Positions 45,810 through 54,064 of a DNA stretch of 64,000 nt are shown here, one piece after another; position 1 is the first letter of the stretch, and every line of letters begins with the position of its first letter. Where the stretch lies: NCBI RefSeq assembly GCF_039652555.1, contig NZ_JBDJAF010000001.1, positions 2,046,001 to 2,110,000 on the forward strand, written 5' to 3'. The notes below the pieces were generated by a model. The model was given only the letters and a program-made list of their open reading frames with translations, was not told where the DNA came from and did no database searches. Origin of the DNA: Parafrigoribacterium mesophilum. Its GTDB lineage: Bacteria > Actinomycetota > Actinomycetes > Actinomycetales > Microbacteriaceae. Both the position numbers and the translations under genes were made by a program.

Positions 45810-45894
45810 TTCCAACCCACCGGAATTTCCGGGTGTCCGAGGCGGCGGCTTCGGACATCCGGAAAATCGGCGGTAACGCACGAATGGGGTGAGA

Positions 45895-46746
45895 GTGACG
45901 AAGGATCCATCCACTGATTCCCGCGCGAAAAGGCCACTGCCTATGGGCCGCTGGGGCACGAGCCCGCTCTTCAAGCTGTCCACTCAGGTGGCTGTCTTCG
46001 TCTGCGCCATCGTGCTCTGGGAATTGGCGAGCCTGACCGGGCTCTTATCGCGCGACTCCTTCCCGTCGGCCATCGACATCGGAGCCAAGCTGTGGGAGCT
46101 TATCCAGTCCTCCTACCTCTGGACCGCGGTCGGGTTGACCTTCCAGGGCTGGGCGATGGGTGTCGCCGCCGGCTCAGTGTTGGCGATCCTCGTCGGCACG
46201 CTGCTGGGTCGGAGCCGGTTCGCTTACGCCAGCGTCATCCCGGTCGTCGAATTCCTGAAGACGGTGCCGACGATCGCGATCCTTCCGCTGGTCATTGTCG
46301 TGTTGGGGCCGACGATGCAAATGAAGGTGTTCCTCGTGACCTGGGGGATTTTCTGGGCGCTCACCATCCAGGTCATCTACGGGGTGCGGGCAGTGGACCC
46401 GGTCGTGCGCGATAACGCTCGGATTCTGCACTTGCGAGGCTGGCGACTGTTCACGACGGTGACGCTGCCCAGCGCAGCGCCGTATGTCGCCACCGGTATG
46501 AGGGTGGCCGCGGCCGTCGGGCTGATTCTCGCCGTCATCGCCGAAATGATCGGCGGCGCCGCGGGACTCGGACTGAACATCCTCGTCGCTGTCAACGCCG
46601 GGCCCACCGAACTTCCCGCCATGTACGTCTACATCTTGATGACCGGGCTGGTCGGCATCGCCGTGACGGCGCTGTTCACCGTCCTCGAGAGACGAGCGCT
46701 GCATTGGCACGAGAGTCAGCGCAATCTCAGAGAGGTCGGCGCGTGA
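45895..46746 (+). CDS. ABC transporter permease (SsuC/TauC-like), first
   Basis: A 283-residue inner-membrane permease with about six membrane segments. The BPD-type EAA signature is near DNARILHLRGWRLFTTVTLPSAAPYVATGMRVAAAVG. GTG start at 45895 preceded by GGGGTGAG; a GTG two codons upstream is equally open. The TGA stop overlaps the ATG of the second permease, giving a coupled heterodimer. Confidence 0.9.
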   Translation: MTKDPSTDSRAKRPLPMGRWGTSPLFKLSTQVAVFVCAIVLWELASLTGLLSRDSFPSAIDIGAKLWELIQSSYLWTAVGLTFQGWAMGVAAGSVLAILVGTLLGRSRFAYASVIPVVEFLKTVPTIAILPLVIVVLGPTMQMKVFLVTWGIFWALTIQVIYGVRAVDPVVRDNARILHLRGWRLFTTVTLPSAAPYVATGMRVAAAVGLILAVIAEMIGGAAGLGLNILVAVNAGPTELPAMYVYILMTGLVGIAVTALFTVLERRALHWHESQRNLREVGA

Positions 46747-47594
46747 TGACGATCCAGCGGCCCCGCGTGCAGGCCAAGGCCGGCCACGCTCCAGGACGGA
46801 AGAACTCCCCGGCCAGGGTGGCTCGTCGCGCGCTCGCGTCGGCCTGGAAGGCGTGGTTCTTCATCGCGCTCATCGTCGTGTGGTGGTTCGTGTCCCAGAA
46901 CAGCACGTCCACCTTCTTCCCGCCGCTGAGCGAAATAGCGGAGACGTTCTACAATCTCTGGATCGTGGGCGACGCGTCGACCACCATCGTGTCCAGCCTG
47001 GTGCACTTCGCCATCGGCTACACGATCTCCGGAGTCGGCGGAATCGTCATCGGCGTGCTGCTGTGGCGGCTGCCGCGGGTGTCCACCGCCGTGTCGCCGC
47101 TGCTCTACTTCATCTACGTGTTGCCGGCTGTGGCGATCTTGCCTGCCGTGGCCGCCCTGATGGGCTACGGCACCGAGATGAAGGTGACCATCATCGTGCT
47201 TGCCGCCATATGGCCGACGCTGCTCAACACCCTCGACGGCATGCGCAGCATCGACCCGGTGCGGTTGGACACCGCGAAGGTCTTGCACATGTCCGGGTTC
47301 CGCACCGTGCGTTCGGTCGTGTTCCCGAACGCGTTGCCGCAGATCATGGCCGGACTACGGAACAGCCTCCAGGTCGCGGTGATCATGATGGTGGTCAGCG
47401 AGCTCATCGCATCCACCTCCGGAATCGGGTTCTTCATCCTGGACGCGCAACAGCGGTTCGCGATCACCGAGATGTGGACCGGAGTCATCGTCCTCGGCTT
47501 GATCGGCAGCGCGTTGACCCTGGTGTTCGTCGCGATCGAGCACATCGTGCTGCGTTGGTACATCGAGCAACGAGTCGTCGAGAAGAATAGCTAG
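46746..47594 (+). CDS. ABC transporter permease (SsuC/TauC-like), second
   Basis: A 282-residue permease, about six membrane segments after a basic N-terminus. EAA-type loop: RLDTAKVLHMSGFRTVRSVVFPNALPQIMAGLRNSLQVAVIMMVVSELIA. It shares the SsuC/TauC fold with its partner, and the closing GFFILDAQQRFAITEMWTGVIVLGLIG is typical. The start overlaps the preceding stop (GTGATG); the GTG at 46743 is an alternative. Confidence 0.9.
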   Translation: MTIQRPRVQAKAGHAPGRKNSPARVARRALASAWKAWFFIALIVVWWFVSQNSTSTFFPPLSEIAETFYNLWIVGDASTTIVSSLVHFAIGYTISGVGGIVIGVLLWRLPRVSTAVSPLLYFIYVLPAVAILPAVAALMGYGTEMKVTIIVLAAIWPTLLNTLDGMRSIDPVRLDTAKVLHMSGFRTVRSVVFPNALPQIMAGLRNSLQVAVIMMVVSELIASTSGIGFFILDAQQRFAITEMWTGVIVLGLIGSALTLVFVAIEHIVLRWYIEQRVVEKNS

Positions 47595-47603
47595 GAATAT
47601 CCC

Positions 47604-48437
47604 ATGGTGCAGGCACAACGTGTAGGAGACCAACCGATGGCAGCGGATGCCGACCAGCAGTCGGACGCGAACGGAGCGGTCCTGTCGATTCGCGATCTGC
47701 GACAGGTCTACAACCTGGGCAGCGAGGAGGAACGCGAGGCGATCGCGAACATCTCGTTCTCGGTGCAGCCGGGCGAGTTCGTGTGCATCGTCGGACCGAG
47801 CGGCGCCGGGAAGACGACGCTGCTGCGCTGCCTGAGCGGACTGCTGAGGCCCACCGGCGGCGACGTGCTCTTCGAGGGGCACCGGCTCGACAAGGTGCCC
47901 GACCGGCTCAGCGTCGTGTTCCAGGACTACAGCCGCTCCCTGTTCCCCTGGCTGACCGTTGCGGGGAACATCGCGGTGCCGCTCAAGGTGGCCGGCATGG
48001 CGGACACCCAGCGCAAGGCGAGAATCGAGGAGGTCCTCCACGCCGTCGGCCTGGGGTCGGTCGGCAAGCAGTACCCGTGGCAGCTGTCCGGCGGGATGCA
48101 GCAGCGGGTCGCGATCGCCCGCTCCCTCGCCCATCAGCCCGAGTTGCTGTTGATGGACGAGCCCTTCGCATCCGTGGACGCGCAGACCCGTTTCGACCTG
48201 GAGGACCTCATCCTCCACGTGCGAGTCGAGTACAACGTCACCGTCGTGCTGGTCACCCACGACATCGACGAGGCGCTGTATCTCGGCGACCGGGTGGTCG
48301 TGCTCTCGAACTCACCGAGCCGGCTGCGCACGATTATGGATGTTCCGCTGGAGCGACCGCGGAACCAGCTGGTCACCCGCTCCGGAGAGGAGTTCGGCAA
48401 ACTGCGCGCACAGCTCTTGAAACTAGTGACCGAATAG
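47604..48437 (+). CDS. ABC transporter ATP-binding protein (SsuB/TauB-like)
   Basis: A 277-residue ATPase. Walker A GPSGAGKTT, Q-loop VVFQDYSRSLFPWLTV, signature LSGGMQQR, Walker B LLLMDEPFASVD and H-loop VLVTHDIDEAL are intact. The YSRSLFPW segment after the Q-loop is typical of nitrate/sulfonate/taurine-type importers. It lies 9 nt after the second permease, completing the importer. Confidence 0.93.
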   Translation: MVQAQRVGDQPMAADADQQSDANGAVLSIRDLRQVYNLGSEEEREAIANISFSVQPGEFVCIVGPSGAGKTTLLRCLSGLLRPTGGDVLFEGHRLDKVPDRLSVVFQDYSRSLFPWLTVAGNIAVPLKVAGMADTQRKARIEEVLHAVGLGSVGKQYPWQLSGGMQQRVAIARSLAHQPELLLMDEPFASVDAQTRFDLEDLILHVRVEYNVTVVLVTHDIDEALYLGDRVVVLSNSPSRLRTIMDVPLERPRNQLVTRSGEEFGKLRAQLLKLVTE

Positions 48438-48475
48438 GAATCGGCGGTGATCGACCACCACGGAAGGATTGGCAC

Positions 48476-50089
48476 ATGACTCGGACCGCTGCCGACGATC
48501 TCCTCGACGTCCTTGCCGGCTGGGGGGTGGCCCAGGTGTTCAGCTGCCCGGGTAGCACCGAGGCCGCGATCCTGGACGCCCTGATGGATCGAAACGACAT
48601 GGAGTTGTTTCTCACCACCCATGAAAGCACTGCCGTCTCGATCGCAGACGGGCTGTCCAGAGCGACCCACGCCCCCAGCGTCGTCTATCTTCACGCCAAT
48701 GGCGGTCTCACCAACGGTCTTGCCAACTTGGCCGCAGCACAGTTGGCCTATTCGCCGCTCGTGGTGTTGAACGGTCTCAAGCCCAGGTCGATTCAGTCGC
48801 GCGCCGGGTTCACCACCGCCCGCCGGATGCGAGATTTCGTGCACCAGTATGTGAAGGACGACTGGCAGTCGCTGACCTCGGAAGGCATCGCCGAAGACGT
48901 CAACCGGGCATTCCGCACCGCCATGATCGAGCCAGCCGGCCCGGTGTGGGTGGGGCTCAGCCAGGACCTGCTGGAGGCACCGAGCCACGCGCCATCGCTC
49001 GACACCAGCAGGTTCGCCTTCGATTCGCGCACCGTTCCGTCCGAACCGGCACTCCGAGCCGCCGCCGACCTGATCGCGGCGTCGGCGCATCCGGTGATCG
49101 TCGCGGGCAGCGAGGTCGCCCGATCCGGTGCCGTGGCAGATCTCGTCCGCCTCAGCGAATTGCTCGGCGTTCCTGTCCTGCACGAGGACCGGCGCGCTCT
49201 GGAGCGCCCGGGATTCCCCACGGATCATCCGAACTTTGGTGGGCAATACGAGCCGAACCACCCGCTCGTCCGCGCCGCCGACCTGATCGTGTTCCTCGGA
49301 GCCCGTCTGTTCAACGAGTTCGAACCACCCACCAGCGCGCAGATACCGGCCGGAGTCAAGGTGATCCAGTCGCACACGGACGCGCGCCAGATCGCGCTGA
49401 TCCACGGGGTCGATGTGGGGCTCGTGGGCGATCAGGGGCTCATTGTGCGGGCGCTGCTCGCAGCGCTGCCGCGACAGCAACGCGACGTCGATATGCCTGC
49501 CCGGACGACACGGCCGGAACCGGACGAGGGTACCGGCGCCCTGAAGGCGGCGGATGTGATCGACGTGATTACCGACTCCCTGCGCGGTGCCGCGCTCGTT
49601 GGCGACGCGACAACCGCCGGCGGCGTGTTGCAGCAGCGCGCCCACCAACACTGTTCCGACGACTACTTCGTGTCCAGTTCTGGCTCGCTCGGCTGGGGCA
49701 TGGGCGCCGCGCTGGGCATCAAGATGGGCTTGCCGCAGCGCCGAGTCGCCGCCGTCCTCGGTGACGGAGTCTTCCAGTTCGGCATTCCCGCGCTGTGGAC
49801 GGCCGGCCGGCGGAACATCCCGGTGACCTACGTGGTGATCAACAACCAGCGTTACGCGGCGGTCGGGGCGGCACTGCAGCGGTACAACGGCACAGCGGCG
49901 CAGCGCCGTGAGTATCCCGGCACGGACATCGCCGGAGTCAACATCGCCGAGGTCAGCTCTGCCTTCGGCGTGCCGGGCGCCCGGGTCGACTCGCTCCGGG
50001 ATCTGCGGAGTGCACTGGACGACGCGAAGGATCTCGAGCATCCGGTGCTGATCGAGGTTATGACGGACACCGAGCAGCTCGCTCCATAG
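48476..50089 (+). CDS. ThDP-dependent 2-oxoacid decarboxylase, benzoylformate-decarboxylase-like
   Basis: A 537-residue enzyme of the ThDP (POX/BFD/ALS) family. The cofactor-activating Glu is residue 50 in LFLTTHESTAVSIADG, and the ThDP-Mg motif is GDGVFQFGIPALW...TYVVINNQ. LHANGGLTNGLANL aligns with the His-containing active-site loop of benzoylformate decarboxylase. Such enzymes turn an aryl-2-oxoacid into the aldehyde. The next gene is an aldehyde dehydrogenase, which would oxidise that product, as in mandelate pathways. An acetolactate-synthase-like or other 2-oxoacid role is possible. Confidence 0.82.
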   Translation: MTRTAADDLLDVLAGWGVAQVFSCPGSTEAAILDALMDRNDMELFLTTHESTAVSIADGLSRATHAPSVVYLHANGGLTNGLANLAAAQLAYSPLVVLNGLKPRSIQSRAGFTTARRMRDFVHQYVKDDWQSLTSEGIAEDVNRAFRTAMIEPAGPVWVGLSQDLLEAPSHAPSLDTSRFAFDSRTVPSEPALRAAADLIAASAHPVIVAGSEVARSGAVADLVRLSELLGVPVLHEDRRALERPGFPTDHPNFGGQYEPNHPLVRAADLIVFLGARLFNEFEPPTSAQIPAGVKVIQSHTDARQIALIHGVDVGLVGDQGLIVRALLAALPRQQRDVDMPARTTRPEPDEGTGALKAADVIDVITDSLRGAALVGDATTAGGVLQQRAHQHCSDDYFVSSSGSLGWGMGAALGIKMGLPQRRVAAVLGDGVFQFGIPALWTAGRRNIPVTYVVINNQRYAAVGAALQRYNGTAAQRREYPGTDIAGVNIAEVSSAFGVPGARVDSLRDLRSALDDAKDLEHPVLIEVMTDTEQLAP

Positions 50090-50121
50090 AGTCGCTCGAG
50101 GCACGAAGGGAAGAAAACGAC

Positions 50122-51663
50122 ATGTTGGAGTCGACGACAGACCAGACCACAGCGGCAACGACGCCGGTGGCGCCGGTGCTCATCGCGGGCGAGGAGGTGC
50201 CCAGTGACTTTGCGCCGGTGGTCAATCCGGCGCGCACCGATGAGATCGTCGGTGAGTACGCGCTCGGGACGGCGCGCCACGTCGACCTCGCCGTCGCGGC
50301 CGCCGTCGCCGCGTTTGGCCGGTGGTCATCCCTGACCGCGGCAGAACGCGCCGAGTACATGCTGCGGGCGGCCGATCGGATCGAGGAGGGCTTGGCGGCT
50401 CGCTCGGTGCTGCTCACCCGCGAACAGGGCAAGGTGCTGTGGGAATCGCGGCTTGACGTCGGCGGAGCGCCGATGATGCTGCGATACTTCGCCAGTCTGG
50501 CCGAGGAGACCGACCGGTTGGGTGAGGCGGCGGTGGCCACCTCCCGCGGCAACGCGGTGCTGCGTCACGTGCCGGTGGGACCGGTGGGAATCATCACACC
50601 GTGGAACACGCCGGTGTACCTGGCGTTCGGTGCTGTGGCTCCGGCGCTGCTGGCCGGCAACACCGTGGTGGTGAAGCTGCCAGAAGAAGTGCCTCTCGCC
50701 CTCAGCGATACGCTTCGACTGCTCGCCGAGGTGCTCCCGCCCGGCGTGGTGTCGGCGGTGCCAGGGGTGGGTGAGGAAGCGGGAGCGGCGCTCGCGGCGC
50801 ATCCCGATATTCGTCGGCTGTCGTTCACCGGCAGCATCGAGTCCGGAAAAAGCGTCATGCGAAACGCGTCGGGCAACCTGAAGAACCTGGGCATGGAACT
50901 GGGCGGAAACGATCCGGCGATCGTGTTGGGGGACACCAAGATCTCCGAGTCTCTGATGTCGGAATTTATGGCCGCGGTGTTCAGCTCCAGTGGCCAGATC
51001 TGCTACAACGTCAAGCGGATCTATGTCGAGCGCCCGGCCTATGGTGACTTCGTCGACGCGTTCACGGAGACGGCGTCAAGGATCGTGGTGGGTGACGGGC
51101 TCGACTCACGCTCTACCATCGGTCCGCTCACCACGAAGGCCGGCTTCGACAGACTGCTTGCGCTGCGGGAAGCGGCGACATCACGAGGAGCCTCGGTGAG
51201 GGTTGTCGGGCATCAGCTCGACCCCGCCGGCTGGGACGACGGTTACTTCATGTTGCCCAGTATCGTGACCGGCGTCGGTGCGCGCGACCAGTTGGTCACC
51301 GACGAACAGTTCGGACCGGTCATCCCGATCCTCCCGTTCGACCGTGTCGACGAGGCCGTCGCCCAGGCCAACGACACCGAGTACGGCTTGGCCGCCTCGG
51401 TGTGGTCCGCCGACGTCGACCGGGCGCGGGATGTGGCACGGAGACTGCAGGCCGGCAACGTCTTCATCAACGTGCACCGGGTCGGCGCCTCGCCGATGGA
51501 GGTGCCGTTCGGCGGGATGAAACAGAGCGGCGTCGGCCGCAACCACGGGTTGCGCGCGGTCAAAGACGGCATGGAAGAGCAGGCGATCATCGACTTCGGC
51601 GATACCTCCCACATGCCCGGTTCGCGCGAGTGGCAGGATTTCGGGCCGGACCAGCAGCGCTAA
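50122..51663 (+). CDS. NAD(P)-dependent aldehyde dehydrogenase
   Basis: A 513-residue ALDH superfamily member. Active-site Glu in GMELGGNDP, catalytic Cys in SSSGQICYNVKRI, cofactor region GIITPWNTPVYLAFGAVAPALLAGNTVVVK, and C-terminal GVGRNHGLRAVKDGMEEQAII. It fits a benzaldehyde- or vanillin-type dehydrogenase, but substrate cannot be read from motifs. Last gene of the six-gene operon; it converges on a monooxygenase with 13 nt between stops. Confidence 0.9.
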   Translation: MLESTTDQTTAATTPVAPVLIAGEEVPSDFAPVVNPARTDEIVGEYALGTARHVDLAVAAAVAAFGRWSSLTAAERAEYMLRAADRIEEGLAARSVLLTREQGKVLWESRLDVGGAPMMLRYFASLAEETDRLGEAAVATSRGNAVLRHVPVGPVGIITPWNTPVYLAFGAVAPALLAGNTVVVKLPEEVPLALSDTLRLLAEVLPPGVVSAVPGVGEEAGAALAAHPDIRRLSFTGSIESGKSVMRNASGNLKNLGMELGGNDPAIVLGDTKISESLMSEFMAAVFSSSGQICYNVKRIYVERPAYGDFVDAFTETASRIVVGDGLDSRSTIGPLTTKAGFDRLLALREAATSRGASVRVVGHQLDPAGWDDGYFMLPSIVTGVGARDQLVTDEQFGPVIPILPFDRVDEAVAQANDTEYGLAASVWSADVDRARDVARRLQAGNVFINVHRVGASPMEVPFGGMKQSGVGRNHGLRAVKDGMEEQAIIDFGDTSHMPGSREWQDFGPDQQR

Positions 51664-51676
51664 CTCGCCAAGGGTG

Positions 51677-52912
51677 CTAACTCGCGGCCAATGTCTCCTT
51701 TGAAAACCCGGCGATGCGTTTGTACCGCTCCGAGATCTCCTGCATTTCGTCTTGGCTGATCACATCCTCGATCCGGTCGAACGGCTGATCGCCGGTACGG
51801 TCGAGCACCACTTTCAACAGGATGTCCGGCGGCACCTCGAGGTTGGCGCTGACCACCTTCGCCGTCGCCGGCAGACGCACCTGCTGGTAGGCCTCAAGCG
51901 CGGCAGCCGGGTCGTCCAGGGCGTGCAGCCGGTGACGCAACTCCCGGGCATCCAGTATCGCCTGCGCGGAGCCGTTGGAGCCGCGCGGAACCATCGGATG
52001 CGCCGCGTCGCCGAGCAACGTGACCCGGCCGAAGGTCCACCGGTCCAGCGGAGGCTGGTCGACCATCGGGTACTCCAGGATGGTGTCGGCCGCCCGGATC
52101 ATCGCAGGCACGTCCAGCCAGTCGAAGTGCCAGTCCTCGAACGAGTGGATGAAGTCGCCGATGTCCCCGCGCCGGTTCCAGTCGCGCGTCACTTCCCGAT
52201 CGGTCTCGATTTCGGCCAGCCAGTTGACCAGTTGGCGACCCTGCGCGTCGATAGAATCCCGGATCGGGTAAATGACCATCTTCCCGCTGGACAGCCAGCC
52301 GGCCCTGACCATGCTGGCGCCGGAAAGGATCGGCTGCCACCTGGTCACACCTCGCCAGGTATTGACTCCGGAATAGCGCGGTTCGCCTTCGTCGGGGTAG
52401 AAGTGACGGCGGACGACGGAATGCACCCCATCGCACGCGATGAGGACGCTGGCCCGCACGCTCGGCAGGAGCTCCCCCGCATCCGATTCGAAAGCCAGGT
52501 TCACGCCGGTGTCGTCCTGCTCGAATCCGGTGATTCGGTGCCCGAGCGCGATCGCATCCGGCCCCAGTCGTTCGAGAACCGCATCCGCGAGCACCTTCTG
52601 CAGGTCGCCGCGGTGTATCGAGAATTGAGGCGTCGCATACCCGGCATACCGGCCGCATGGCTCGGCGTAGATGAGTTGACCGAATCGGTTGAAAAATACC
52701 GACTCGCGAGTGGTCACGGCCAGCTTCGCGAGCTCGTCCAGAAGCCCCAATCTGCCCAATTGGGCGGATGCGTGCGGCAGCACGTTGATACCAACGCCCA
52801 GCGGAGCGAGCCTCGGCACCGCTTCGTACACTCGGCATGGTATTCCCGCGTCGTGAAGTTCCAGCGCGAGGGTCAGTCCGCCGATCCCCGCTCCGACAAT
52901 CGCGACGTCCAC
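51677..52912 (-). CDS. FAD-dependent aromatic monooxygenase (second)
   Basis: A 411-residue group A flavin hydroxylase-like protein. MDVAIVGAGIGGLTLALELHDAGIPCRVYEA at the N-terminus, CDGVHSVVRR (DG motif), and VTLLGDAAHPMVPRGSNGSAQAILDARELRHRL (GD motif). The family includes flavin-dependent oxidoreductases related to 3-hydroxybenzoate 6-hydroxylase and salicylate hydroxylase. GTG start with a GAGGAGG site. Divergent from the second amidohydrolase. Confidence 0.87.
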   Translation of the reverse strand: MDVAIVGAGIGGLTLALELHDAGIPCRVYEAVPRLAPLGVGINVLPHASAQLGRLGLLDELAKLAVTTRESVFFNRFGQLIYAEPCGRYAGYATPQFSIHRGDLQKVLADAVLERLGPDAIALGHRITGFEQDDTGVNLAFESDAGELLPSVRASVLIACDGVHSVVRRHFYPDEGEPRYSGVNTWRGVTRWQPILSGASMVRAGWLSSGKMVIYPIRDSIDAQGRQLVNWLAEIETDREVTRDWNRRGDIGDFIHSFEDWHFDWLDVPAMIRAADTILEYPMVDQPPLDRWTFGRVTLLGDAAHPMVPRGSNGSAQAILDARELRHRLHALDDPAAALEAYQQVRLPATAKVVSANLEVPPDILLKVVLDRTGDQPFDRIEDVISQDEMQEISERYKRIAGFSKETLAAS

Positions 52913-52940
52913 GCGGCCTCCTCGCCCGTTCTTGGGATGG

Positions 52941-52955
52941 ACACAATGATAGTGT
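52941..52955. promoter_or_regulatory. inverted repeat in divergent promoter
   Basis: ACAC-AATGATA-GTGT is the clearest symmetric site in the 104-nt gap between the second monooxygenase and the second amidohydrolase, suitable for a regulator acting on both. Short arms make it weak evidence. Confidence 0.35.
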
Positions 52956-53016
52956 TGGGGCAGTCAGTGCAGTCACGTCCGAGAGTGATTCCTTCAGCGT
53001 TGCGGGAGTTCAGCGA

Positions 53017-54036
53017 ATGAAAATAGATGCGTTCTGTCACGTTTTGCCTGAGGCGTATGCCCAGCGGTTCTTCGCCATCGCCGACAGTCCGGCGCTGAAG
53101 AACCTGCAGGAGCGCACCGGCGGGATCCCGGCGTTGCGTGACATGGACCTGCGCTTCAGGCAGATGGACGAGTTCGGTGACTACAAGCAGATCATCAATC
53201 TCACCACTCCGCCGATGGAGGATCTGGGCGATCCGCAGCGCAATGCCGAGATGGCACGCATCGCCAATGACGCGATGGCGGAGCTGGTGCAGAACCATCC
53301 GGACCGGTTCGTCGGATTCTGCGCCGCGGTCTCGCTCGACGACGTGGATACCGCGCTGGAGGAAGTGGACCGGGCCATCGACGACCTCGGTGCGGTCGGG
53401 GTGCAGATCCCCTGCCACATCAAGGGCGCCCCGATGGACGTGGCGCGACTGGACCCGTTCTACGAGAAGATGGCCAGCACCGGCAAGATGATTCAGGTGC
53501 ATCCCAACCGCACGTCCGCCTGGGCGGACTATCCCACCGAGGAGCGCTCCCGGTTCGAACTGTGGTGGGCGCTCGGCTGGGAGTACGACCTCTCCAGCTT
53601 CATGGCACGGATCGTCTTCTCCGGTGTGTTCGAGCGTTGGCCGGACATCAAGTTCCTCATGCACCACGGCGGCGCGGGGATCCCGCATTTCGCCGGGCGG
53701 ATCGGACCCGGCCTGGACCAGTTGGGCGCCCGCACGCCGGACAGCCAGAAAGACGATGTCAAGGGCTACCCGCTGACCAAGCGTCCCATCGATTACTTCA
53801 AGATGTTCTACTCCGACACGGCGTTGTTCGGTGCGGCGGATGCGATGCAGACTTCCATCGGATTCTTCGGCACCGATCACGTGCTGTTCGCGTCGGACAC
53901 CCCGTACGATCCCCAGAAGGGTCCCGGTTACATCCGGGCCACGATCGCGAACCTGGAGAGCCTGGACCTCACCGACGCGCAGCGGGAGGCCATCTACCAC
54001 GGAAATGTCACGAGACTGCTTGATCTCAAAGTCTGA
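53017..54036 (+). CDS. amidohydrolase family 2 (ACMSD/gamma-resorcylate-decarboxylase-like) with altered metal site
   Basis: A 339-residue TIM-barrel protein. It begins MKIDAFCHVLPEAY, so the usual HxH metal motif reads F-C-H, with the first His replaced. Other expected residues are present: MIQVHPNRT, FLMHHGGAGIPHF and LFASDTPYDP. Relatives decarboxylate 2-amino-3-carboxymuconate semialdehyde or hydroxybenzoates, or hydrolyse C-C bonds. The altered motif could bind metal differently. It is followed 28 nt later by a solute-binding protein gene. Confidence 0.8.
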   Translation: MKIDAFCHVLPEAYAQRFFAIADSPALKNLQERTGGIPALRDMDLRFRQMDEFGDYKQIINLTTPPMEDLGDPQRNAEMARIANDAMAELVQNHPDRFVGFCAAVSLDDVDTALEEVDRAIDDLGAVGVQIPCHIKGAPMDVARLDPFYEKMASTGKMIQVHPNRTSAWADYPTEERSRFELWWALGWEYDLSSFMARIVFSGVFERWPDIKFLMHHGGAGIPHFAGRIGPGLDQLGARTPDSQKDDVKGYPLTKRPIDYFKMFYSDTALFGAADAMQTSIGFFGTDHVLFASDTPYDPQKGPGYIRATIANLESLDLTDAQREAIYHGNVTRLLDLKV

Positions 54037-54064
54037 ATGACGCAGGAGCCCATGGAGGCGTCAC

